A DNA stretch of 64,000 nucleotides, taken from assembly GCF_900156625.1 (NCBI RefSeq), contig NZ_FTOB01000004.1, positions 1 to 64,000 on the forward strand, written 5' to 3'. The position numbers and the translations under genes are program-made. The stretch comes from Zobellia uliginosa (lineage in GTDB: Bacteria; Bacteroidota; Bacteroidia; Flavobacteriales; Flavobacteriaceae). Shown here in pieces: positions 36,086-44,017 of the stretch (positions within the stretch are counted from its first letter, which is position 1; each line of letters opens with the position of its first letter). The notes under the pieces were generated by a model. The model was not told the origin of the DNA. It did not search any database and saw nothing but the letters and a program-made list of their open reading frames with translations.

Positions 36086-37006
36086 TTAACGCGCAAAACT
36101 ATCTACGTTTTTATACGCATTTATAACAGCTTGCTCTCCCTCTTTTCCGGGTCTTGAGTTTCCGTGTTCCATTCCTAAAATGCCATTGTAGTTTTTTTCG
36201 TGAATGAACTTCAAGATATTCCAGTAATTGATTTCTCCTGTCGTAGGTTCATTTCGGCCTGGGTTGTCGCCCATTTGTATATAGGCGATTTCGTCCCAAC
36301 AGGCTTCCATATTCGGAAGGAGGTTTCCTTCCTGTATTTGTTGGTGATAGATGTCGAATAAAATTTTACACGAAGGGGAGTCTACGGCCTTGCAGATGTC
36401 ATAGGCCTGTGGCGAATCGGTCAGGAAGGCTCCCGGATGATTGAAAAAGTTAAGGGGCTCGAGCACCATGGTGAGACCGTGGGGTTCAAAAATTGCCGAG
36501 GCCTGCTTTAGGGTCTCTACTACATGGGCCTGCTGATAGCCTTTCTTTATTTTAGGGGCGAGGTTGCCGGGAACGACGGTCATCCATTTCGCATTGACCC
36601 GTTTGGCCACTTCCACCGATTCTTTACAGTGCGCTAAAAATGCCTTTCTTTTTTCCGGGTCACCGGAAGCTACATGGCCTTCCTTTAAAAAGACGGCTAC
36701 AAAAACGCCCATCTCAATACCCCTTTTTTGCATGGTTTGCGCCATTTTTTCCTGTAAGGCGACATCACGGGTGCGCATTTTATTGTCTTCAAAGGCGGTA
36801 AAACCTTGGTCGGCCATAAAATTCAATTGGTCTATGGGGTCTTTGCCCGCATGGTGTTCGAACATGCCCAAATGAGGGGCATATTTCAGCTTGAATTTAT
36901 TGGAGGCTTTTAGATGTGTTGGGGTGGAGGCATAAGATAGCCCGGAACCCATGGTAATCGCCCCTGTGGACAATGCTGCTTTTTGTATAAAATTACGTCT
37001 CTTCAT
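36086..37006 (-). CDS. Tat-exported TIM-barrel hydroxypyruvate-isomerase-like protein
   Basis: A 306-aa protein of the AP-endonuclease-2/xylose isomerase-like TIM-barrel superfamily, close to hydroxypyruvate isomerase. A twin-arginine signal (MKRRNFIQKAALS) means it is folded before export. Catalytic Glu/His candidates are MVLEPLNFF, ILFDIYHQQI and GMEHGNSRPG at the barrel C ends. Periplasmic relatives cluster with GMC dehydrogenases, suggesting action on keto-sugars or sugar acids. It is the last gene of the sulfatase-GH29-GMC-subunit 3 transcript. The reaction is not known. Confidence 0.75.
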   Translation of the reverse strand: MKRRNFIQKAALSTGAITMGSGLSYASTPTHLKASNKFKLKYAPHLGMFEHHAGKDPIDQLNFMADQGFTAFEDNKMRTRDVALQEKMAQTMQKRGIEMGVFVAVFLKEGHVASGDPEKRKAFLAHCKESVEVAKRVNAKWMTVVPGNLAPKIKKGYQQAHVVETLKQASAIFEPHGLTMVLEPLNFFNHPGAFLTDSPQAYDICKAVDSPSCKILFDIYHQQIQEGNLLPNMEACWDEIAYIQMGDNPGRNEPTTGEINYWNILKFIHEKNYNGILGMEHGNSRPGKEGEQAVINAYKNVDSFAR

Positions 37007-37056
37007 TTTGGTTTGCTTGCTATGGTGTGGGTCGGTGGTATAAGGTGTATTTTGGT

Positions 37057-37620
37057 TTAAATAGACCAGGCTTTTCCTGCCGTCAATTCTTCTAGGTCGC
37101 CGCAGGCAATATATTGTCCGGGAATGGAATCATAGGCCAGTACTTCCTCGCCTACGTACTCCGTACATTTATAGCCCCAAATGGTCAGCTCCCTTATCTT
37201 TTTGGCAAAGGGTACGTCCTTGGCTTTTTTGTCGGTAAGGGCCTTCTTCATTTCAGGGGCCAGATCAATGGCGGTAAGGTCGCCTATCTTCTCTTTTTTA
37301 GAACTTTTCAAGGCGTAGAGGGCCAATTGGTTCAGGGTGGCCTTAAATTGTTCTTGCTGCTTGGGAGGCATAACCTCCTTGGCGAAATGGTCTAAAAATA
37401 TATGGACGTTTACTTCAGAGGCCGAAAGGGTGTCCGTTTTGGGAAGTATACTATCGACCAAGCCAATTAGTATGGTGCCTTGGTCTTGGTTTAAGAATTT
37501 AGGGACCCAAATGGTTTCCTTTTTGTCGTTACAACTCTGTAAAACGCTCATGAATGTCGGTGCGGCCAATACGTAACCCATTGACATTCCTATCTGCATC
37601 AATGCTTTTCTCCTATCCAT
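37057..37620 (-). CDS. Gluconate 2-dehydrogenase subunit 3 family protein
   Basis: A 187-aa partner subunit, read from the ATG at 37620, which overlaps the stop of the GMC gene by one base (TAATG). A Tat-like start (MDRRKALMQIGMSMGY) with a Cys near residue 30 indicates export and perhaps lipid attachment. The body resembles the small subunit of periplasmic gluconate 2-dehydrogenase and glucoside 3-dehydrogenase. It should carry the signal-less GMC subunit across the membrane. A cytochrome c partner is not encoded here. Confidence 0.85.
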   Translation of the reverse strand: MDRRKALMQIGMSMGYVLAAPTFMSVLQSCNDKKETIWVPKFLNQDQGTILIGLVDSILPKTDTLSASEVNVHIFLDHFAKEVMPPKQQEQFKATLNQLALYALKSSKKEKIGDLTAIDLAPEMKKALTDKKAKDVPFAKKIRELTIWGYKCTEYVGEEVLAYDSIPGQYIACGDLEELTAGKAWSI

Positions 37621-39332
37621 TATATATTTCCTTTTTTGAGTTCTTGTGCTGCGTGATTGGCGGCCCTTGCCGAGAAGGCCATATAGGTCAATGAAGGGTT
37701 GACACAACTTGATGAGGCCATAAAGGCACCATCGGTTACGTATACGTTCGGTACTGCGTGTATTTGGTTATGGCCGTTGAGCACGGAGGTTTTGGGGTCC
37801 CTTCCCATGCGTGCCGTTCCCATTTCGTGAATACCATGTCCCATGTTATAGGCGCTGTTATGGGTGTTGATATCGCGAAAACCGGCTTTTTTTAGCATTT
37901 CGGCGGCCTGAACCACTATGTCTTCACGCATTTTTAATTCGTTGTCCCTTATTTCAGCATTGAAGGTCACGGTCGGAAGTCCCCATCCATCCAGATTGTC
38001 ATAGTCTAGGGTCATGCGGTTGTCTTGGTACGGAAGTATTTCCCCAAAACCACCTACGCCCATGGTCCATCCCCCTGGTTTTAAGATGGCTTCTTTCAAT
38101 TCTTGGCCCATGGTAAGTTCTGCTACGGCATCTTTCCAGTTTTTACGGCTTGCGCTACCTTGATACCCAAAACCGCGCAGATAGTTCGTGCTTTTCGATT
38201 TGGCATCGATGTTCTTGAAACGGGGAATGTATACGCCGCCAGGTCTTCGTCCTTTGTAATATTTGTCCTCAAAGCCATCGAATTTGCCATTGGCTCCTGC
38301 TCCTAGGTGGTGATCCATGATATTTCGGCCTACTTGGTCCGAATCGTTGCCCATTCCGTTCGGAAAACGGTCCGATTTCGATTGTAGAAGAATAGAGGCC
38401 GATGCAATGGCCGATGCGCACAAGAAAATGACCTTGGCATTAAATACCAACTCTTCTTTGGTCAAGCGATCGATGACCTTGACTCCGGTCGCTTTTTTTG
38501 TGTCGGGGTCGTATATCACTTCGGTGACGATGGAGTTGGGCCTTAGGGTCAGGTTTCCGGTGCGTTCCGCGGCCGGTAGGGTAGAAGAGTTACTGCTAAA
38601 ATATCCACCGAAAGGGCATCCTCTGGAACAACGGTTCCTGAACTGGCATTTGGTACGCCCTTCAAATTCCTTGTCGCCCGTAATATGTGCGATCCGACCT
38701 GAGGTAACCACCCTTCCGTCTAGGTTTTCATAAACTTGGTCCCTAAAGTGCTGTTCCACGCAGTTCAATTCCATCATCGGTAAAAATTGACCGTCGGGCA
38801 GTTGTCTCAGTCCCATTTTTTCACCCGATACACCAATGTAGCTTTCTACCTTATCGTACCAAGGGGCGATGTCTTTATAGCGAACGGGCCAATCGACCCC
38901 ATGGCCGTCAATTTTATTTGCTTCAAAGTCGATTTCGCTCCAGCGGTAACTATGGCGCCCCCATGTTATGGATCTTCCCCCCACGTGGTAGCCCCGCATC
39001 CAGTTGAAGGGTTTGGTTTCGTTATACGGGTGTTCAAGGTCGTTTACGAACCATTTGTACGAGTCTGCACTTCTGCCTTTGTTGGTTCGGCTTTGTTTGG
39101 GGCGCTTTGCCTTTTCGGCAATAGAAAGCTCGCCGCCAAATTCAAAGTCCCAATCGTCCATATGGGCCGTAGTGTAGTCTTTTATGTGTTCCACCATTCT
39201 GCCCCTTTCGAGCATTAAGGTCTTTAGTCCGTTTTCGCACAATTCCTTAGCGGCCCAGCCTCCGCTGATACCGGTGCCTACAACAATGGCATCATAGGAA
39301 CTTTGTTCTTCGTTAAAATAAAATTTGCTCAT
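37620..39332 (-). CDS. GMC-family FAD sugar oxidoreductase
   Basis: A 570-aa flavoprotein of the glucose-methanol-choline family. The N-terminal dinucleotide fold is VVGTGISGGWAAKELCENG, the FAD-linked stretch GGRSITWGRH lies near residue 118, and the C-terminal HEMGTARMG and NPSLTYMAF hold the likely catalytic His/Asn pair. The Cys-rich RCSRGCPFGG near residue 235 resembles large subunits of membrane-linked sugar dehydrogenases. It has no signal, so it is probably co-exported with the Tat subunit encoded next. It oxidises a sugar hydroxyl (C1, C2 or C3). Which one is open. Confidence 0.9.
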   Translation of the reverse strand: MSKFYFNEEQSSYDAIVVGTGISGGWAAKELCENGLKTLMLERGRMVEHIKDYTTAHMDDWDFEFGGELSIAEKAKRPKQSRTNKGRSADSYKWFVNDLEHPYNETKPFNWMRGYHVGGRSITWGRHSYRWSEIDFEANKIDGHGVDWPVRYKDIAPWYDKVESYIGVSGEKMGLRQLPDGQFLPMMELNCVEQHFRDQVYENLDGRVVTSGRIAHITGDKEFEGRTKCQFRNRCSRGCPFGGYFSSNSSTLPAAERTGNLTLRPNSIVTEVIYDPDTKKATGVKVIDRLTKEELVFNAKVIFLCASAIASASILLQSKSDRFPNGMGNDSDQVGRNIMDHHLGAGANGKFDGFEDKYYKGRRPGGVYIPRFKNIDAKSKSTNYLRGFGYQGSASRKNWKDAVAELTMGQELKEAILKPGGWTMGVGGFGEILPYQDNRMTLDYDNLDGWGLPTVTFNAEIRDNELKMREDIVVQAAEMLKKAGFRDINTHNSAYNMGHGIHEMGTARMGRDPKTSVLNGHNQIHAVPNVYVTDGAFMASSSCVNPSLTYMAFSARAANHAAQELKKGNI

Positions 39333-39366
39333 TTGCTATGTTTTGAAAAAGAGGTTTTGATTCGTT

Positions 39367-40869
39367 TTATTCTAAGCCGATACGAAAAACGTAGGCCGCC
39401 TCGCAAGGCTTTTGGCCATCAACGGAAATGGATAGACCTTTAGGCGTCTGCTTCCATTTAATCTTGTTTTTGCCGCTTATGAATTTTACCGATTTAATTC
39501 GTTTTGATGTATTGGGATTGTTCTTTGCTAGGGATTTGATCATGAAGGAGCCATCTTTCGGCCAGCCCAAGGCGGTGGCATATAAGGTTTTTCCTTTGGT
39601 GGTAAAGCGAAAGTCCTCCGGTCCGGATTCCTTGTTGTTCTTTTCGGAGTGATGTCCCGTTTCGACCTTAGTTGGGCCTTCGCCAAAGATGGTCCACGGT
39701 CGGGTGTCGTAAATTGCTTCGCCATTAAGACTTAACCATTCGCCCATTTCGTTCAATATTTTTTGTGCCTCATAGGGAATGGTACCATCTGCCTTCGGGC
39801 CTATGTTCAACAACAAACATCCGTTTTTGCTTACGATGTCTATCAATTCGTCAAGGAGGTAGTTTGAAGTCTTGTATTCTTCATTGGTGACATAGCCCCA
39901 AGAAATCTTTCCTATGGAGGTATCGGTCTGCCACGGATATTTGAAGATCCCGTCCATACGGCCGCGTTCAATATCTAATACAATAAGGTCTTCGGGGAAG
40001 GATTTGTTTCTCATGTTCTTGTTTTGAAAAACAACGCCCTTGTTCCATTCTTCGCCCTTGTTATAGTAATAGGCAAGTATTTTTTTATGCACGACCTCAA
40101 AACCGGGTTTGTCCAATCCGAAATCGAACCAGAGCAAATCGGGCTCATAATTGTCAATGATATCGGTGGTACGGTTCCACCACAGGTTCAGGAATTTTTT
40201 AGTGGGTAGGGTGTCATTGCCTATAGGCTCTCCATATAGGTCGTAAAATTCCGGATTATTGGTGTCCCAGGTCGGGTCGTCCTTACGGTAATAGACCCTG
40301 TGGCGAGCAAAGTGGGAAGATACCCCGAACTTCATTCCCTTGGCCTTGACCGCATCCGACAACATACGCATAACGTCTTTTTTCGGGCCTGTATCCTTAA
40401 CGTTCCAGCGCGTGTGCTTAGAAGCGTACATGGCGTAGCCGTCATGGTGTTCGGCAACAGGTACTACATAGCGTGCCCCTGCATTTTTAAATAGGGTGGC
40501 CCATTCCTCTGCGTCAAATTTCTCCGCTTTAAAATCGGGTATAAAGTCTTTATAGCCGAATTTCGAGGGGTCGCCATAATGGGCCCTATGGTAGGTGTAA
40601 GGTTTTTTGCCGCCTTTTGACCATTTTTCGTCATAAATACCTCTAGGGTATTTTTCACTGCTATAAGCGGGTACGGCGTAAGGGCCCCAATGTAAAAATA
40701 TACCGAATTTGGCATCCCTGAACCATTCGGGAATCACATATCCGGCGCGTATCGATTCCCATTCGGGCTGGAATTTTTTCGGTTTAAGTTGGGCGTGTAG
40801 TGCGGTCATCCCCATGAACATAAAAAGGGTCATGGCTACTTGGCTTACAAATTTGTTTTTTGTTGTCAT
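39367..40869 (-). CDS. GH29 alpha-L-fucosidase or alpha-L-galactosidase
   Basis: A 500-aa exported GH29 enzyme read from the ATG at 40869. The upstream TTG reading would overlap the sulfatase gene. The signal peptide ends at about residue 27 (LHAQ). Family strings: FGIFLHWGPYAVPAY, GARYVVPVAEHHDGYAMY, and the nucleophile Asp249 in LLWFDFG. Some GH29 enzymes in red-algal loci release L-galactose instead of fucose, and the galactose-rich setting makes that reasonable. It is transcribed with the sulfatase upstream (gap 16 bp) and the GMC gene downstream (gap 34 bp). Confidence 0.9.
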   Translation of the reverse strand: MTTKNKFVSQVAMTLFMFMGMTALHAQLKPKKFQPEWESIRAGYVIPEWFRDAKFGIFLHWGPYAVPAYSSEKYPRGIYDEKWSKGGKKPYTYHRAHYGDPSKFGYKDFIPDFKAEKFDAEEWATLFKNAGARYVVPVAEHHDGYAMYASKHTRWNVKDTGPKKDVMRMLSDAVKAKGMKFGVSSHFARHRVYYRKDDPTWDTNNPEFYDLYGEPIGNDTLPTKKFLNLWWNRTTDIIDNYEPDLLWFDFGLDKPGFEVVHKKILAYYYNKGEEWNKGVVFQNKNMRNKSFPEDLIVLDIERGRMDGIFKYPWQTDTSIGKISWGYVTNEEYKTSNYLLDELIDIVSKNGCLLLNIGPKADGTIPYEAQKILNEMGEWLSLNGEAIYDTRPWTIFGEGPTKVETGHHSEKNNKESGPEDFRFTTKGKTLYATALGWPKDGSFMIKSLAKNNPNTSKRIKSVKFISGKNKIKWKQTPKGLSISVDGQKPCEAAYVFRIGLE

Positions 40870-40885
40870 TCTGAATGTTTTGGCT

Positions 40886-42463
40886 TTATTTCTTTTTCTT
40901 CTTTTTGATAATGCCAATTTCAGGACGAGGTATATTTTCCGATGCCCCTCTCATAACGTAAGGCTCCCATTTTTTGCGGGCCTTTTGCCATTCTTGAAGT
41001 GTTTTCGTAGGATACCATGCAGGCCAGCCTATACGGTTAAAATCGTAGTTCGTTTGATTTTTGGCTACCCATTCGTCCACTGTTGAAAATGGATTTTTAT
41101 CAGGAAAAACGCCAATGGCCCTGAACTCTTCGCTAACACCTTGGTCTTTGATGACATTTGTGCGCCAGTTCCGTAGTTCGGCCAACAGCTCTTTTTTCAC
41201 GGAGCCATATTCGGGATTATCGGCTACATTGACTACCTCAAATGTGTCTTTTTGTAGATCATATAACTCGATTTCAGGTTTTACGGGAGCAAAGAAGGCG
41301 GCCTGCTCGGGCGTAAGTTCGCCTTTTAGGTACATGATGCTCATTTCGGCCAATACGGGGTAGGCGTTTTCCTTGTACTGGTTGTACTGTAAGTATGGTC
41401 TTTCAGGCATCAAATTGAGAATGAGCTTGTAGTCTTTTGATCGTATGGAACGCATGGCATCATGGGTTTCGTCCATTTTATCACGGGCGGCAAAAAGGTA
41501 TTTTCGTTTTTTGATGGCTTCCCCCAGAAGGTTTTTTCCGTGTAAGGGAACCTGTGGGGTAACATGGGCCGCATCGAGTATGGTGGCATCAATATCCAAA
41601 GACATGACCAGGTCGTCATTTACTTGCCCAGGTTCTACTTGGCCCGGCCAACGCATAATCATGGGGATACGGGTTCCGCCATCGTATAAAAATTGTTTAC
41701 CTCGTATGTGACAACGGCCATGATCGCCTATAAAAAATACAATGGTATTATCGGCCAATCCCTCGTCTTCAAGTCGTTTTAACAAAGCACCTACTTCCCG
41801 GTCTACCAATTGCATTTGTTCAAGGCCATTGGCCCAATCACGTCGAACAAAGGGCGTGTCGGCATAATAGGGAGGGAGTTCAACCTTTTTAATGTCGATA
41901 GGTCTTTCGGGATCGCGCTTCCAAGATCTGTGGGTGCCCCCAAAAGTGATTCTCGCAAAGAAGGGTTGTCCCGGTTGGCGGTCTGCCCAATCATTGGTAT
42001 TCATAAAGAGCTCTTCCTTGGTGTCGGGCAAAAAGTTCATGTCGGTTTTCCAACTCATTAGCGTGGTGAAATATCCGGCTTCTTCCAAGAGTTTAGGAAT
42101 GGGCTTTATACCATGGGGTAGGGGTTGTTTGTTATGCTCACGATGTTGGTTGGCTCCAATGTAATTTTGATGAAAACCGGTCATCATTGCCGAGCGTGAG
42201 GTCGAACAAACGGGAGAGGTCGTAAAGGCCTTGTTGTAGCGAATGCCCTCGGCCGCCAATTGGTCAACGTTAGGGGTGTAAATGCCTTTTGTGCCATAAC
42301 AGGAAAGATCAGGACTCCAATCCTCGATGGTAATCCATAAGATATTGGGGCGGGTGTCGTTCGTTTCCTTTTGGGCCTTTTTTGGCGTCTCTCCGCAGGA
42401 GGCGAACATAAGAAGGCAAAAAGATAAAATGGGGAACACAGTTTTTTTAAAGGAAGGAATCAT
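40886..42463 (-). CDS. S1 sulfatase with CSTSR signature
   Basis: A 525-aa lipoprotein (lipobox FASC, Cys23) of the S1 type. The modified Cys86 lies in CSTSRSAMMTG, with Thr in place of the Pro or Ala usually needed by sulfatase-maturing enzymes. The rest is intact: ITIEDWS, GDHGRCH, and the QHREHNKQP block. The last string and the C-terminal tail (KKKKKK) recall sulfamidase-like members. It heads the transcript running to 36086. Either the maturing enzyme tolerates Thr or activity is reduced. Confidence 0.85.
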   Translation of the reverse strand: MIPSFKKTVFPILSFCLLMFASCGETPKKAQKETNDTRPNILWITIEDWSPDLSCYGTKGIYTPNVDQLAAEGIRYNKAFTTSPVCSTSRSAMMTGFHQNYIGANQHREHNKQPLPHGIKPIPKLLEEAGYFTTLMSWKTDMNFLPDTKEELFMNTNDWADRQPGQPFFARITFGGTHRSWKRDPERPIDIKKVELPPYYADTPFVRRDWANGLEQMQLVDREVGALLKRLEDEGLADNTIVFFIGDHGRCHIRGKQFLYDGGTRIPMIMRWPGQVEPGQVNDDLVMSLDIDATILDAAHVTPQVPLHGKNLLGEAIKKRKYLFAARDKMDETHDAMRSIRSKDYKLILNLMPERPYLQYNQYKENAYPVLAEMSIMYLKGELTPEQAAFFAPVKPEIELYDLQKDTFEVVNVADNPEYGSVKKELLAELRNWRTNVIKDQGVSEEFRAIGVFPDKNPFSTVDEWVAKNQTNYDFNRIGWPAWYPTKTLQEWQKARKKWEPYVMRGASENIPRPEIGIIKKKKKK

Positions 42464-42567
42464 TAGCGCATATTATCTGTAAATCAAATAAAATAGAAAT
42501 AGGGCGGACTTATGTATGTATCGGTTTATCTGTTGTCTCTCTCGGTACATTCGAGGCTTTTCGGATC

Positions 42568-44010
42568 TTACGAATAAAAATCGGAAATGATGTGTTTGGC
42601 CCCTTTTTCATAATCCCATAAATAATTGCCGGTGGCCTCTACGCACTTTTGACTAATATGATGGGGAAGTACAGAAACTAAAGGATAGCCTATTTTGGAT
42701 TTGAACATTTCCAAGTGCTTTAGGTATTTTTCTTCCGTGATGTCTTTTTCGGCATTGCCACCAATATGATCTAGGTTTATACCACGACCGGGGGAAGATT
42801 TATATGAGATTTCGTAATGTGTCTTTACACGTGCGGGCCAGTCGTATTTATCGTTGAGCCACACATCGTTGGTGCGGGTGACATCGGTGAATTTGGTAAA
42901 GAAAATATCAGGGACGTGGAATTCCATTTCAATGGTAGGGTCAATGCCTTTTGCTGCTTTGTACAATTCCTTATGGATGTGTAGCATGTCTGATTTGGTG
43001 TTGTACGACATATCAATTTTAAATTTCCGTACCCCCATTTTATGAAAGCGATGAATGGTCTCCGAAGCGTATTCGAAAATGTCGGCCTTGGGGTTCAACC
43101 ATCGTACGCCTTTGTCGTATTCCGTTTTGCCTTGGGCCCGATAGGCTCCTAAGAGGTTCGGGTTGGTCTGGGCCGCAATACTGGAGGCGTGTATTTTAGG
43201 AAAGCCTATCCATAGGCCGGGCGTAAACCCTTTTTCGTTTATAAGGTCCATGGTCTTCCTGAAATCGGGAAATTTTTTGGGGTCGGGATGCCATGAGCCG
43301 TAACCGGAATTTAGACTGCCGTCGGGAAATTGGCCCCAACCGTGATCTAAGGTCATTTTTCCCTTGGGATATCCGTATTCTATGATTTTGTCTAAATACT
43401 TCGCTACAAAGTCGTGATTCAGTAGATTAAAATGCCCTTTGGGAACATTGGATTGTATCTTCTGCTCTACCCAAGTGCAATACTCCACATCGGCCCAAAA
43501 GTGAGGATACACTTTATAAGGTTGAATGTTCAGACGCTGCATCATTTGGGTATTGTACGTTTTCCAAGCTTCATCGTGCTTACCGCTTTCATCCACAAAC
43601 AGCTCCTGTCCCTCGGGAACGTTTATGGTCAGGGTTTCTTTTCCGTCGAAACTGAAGGTGGAATTTTCAAAACCGAAGGTGGTCATAAAGCCTATGAACT
43701 TACCGGCAGCGTCTAGTATAACGGGCGAACCGCTCATTCCACTAGCCGGAATGGTGAAGGGATTGTGGGTAAAGGCATCGCTTTGAAAGTAATAGGCGTC
43801 ACCGCCTTTTTGGGCTGCGGTGCCATTGCTGTTATAGGGGCAAAACAATGGTTTGGTGACTTTTATTTTTACCTGTTCTCCTTCAATCTTACCCTTTTTG
43901 TTCAAAACCTCATAGTGTGTAGTGGCAGCTTGTGCCGCTAGTGGACCTGATACTCCGGCAAGGGCAATGCCCATACCTGCTTTTTTTATAAAATCTCTTC
44001 GGTTGTCCAT
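42568..44010 (-). CDS. Tat-exported clan GH-D-like glycoside hydrolase, unassigned family
   Basis: A 480-aa protein with a Tat signal (MDNRRDFIKKAGMGIALAG). An N-terminal beta region (about 30-150) precedes a TIM barrel with GH36/GH27-like marks: LDHGWG at 222-226, FPDFRKTMDLINEKGFTPGLW at 247-267, the nucleophile-like Asp333 in FKIDMSY, and a likely acid/base Asp382 in TRTND. It fits no family I know exactly and may be a new branch of alpha-galactosidase-like enzymes. Next to the propeller protein (8 bp gap), it probably cleaves an alpha-galactosidic bond in the periplasm. Confidence 0.7.
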   Translation of the reverse strand: MDNRRDFIKKAGMGIALAGVSGPLAAQAATTHYEVLNKKGKIEGEQVKIKVTKPLFCPYNSNGTAAQKGGDAYYFQSDAFTHNPFTIPASGMSGSPVILDAAGKFIGFMTTFGFENSTFSFDGKETLTINVPEGQELFVDESGKHDEAWKTYNTQMMQRLNIQPYKVYPHFWADVEYCTWVEQKIQSNVPKGHFNLLNHDFVAKYLDKIIEYGYPKGKMTLDHGWGQFPDGSLNSGYGSWHPDPKKFPDFRKTMDLINEKGFTPGLWIGFPKIHASSIAAQTNPNLLGAYRAQGKTEYDKGVRWLNPKADIFEYASETIHRFHKMGVRKFKIDMSYNTKSDMLHIHKELYKAAKGIDPTIEMEFHVPDIFFTKFTDVTRTNDVWLNDKYDWPARVKTHYEISYKSSPGRGINLDHIGGNAEKDITEEKYLKHLEMFKSKIGYPLVSVLPHHISQKCVEATGNYLWDYEKGAKHIISDFYS

Positions 44011-44017
44011 GTTTGTG

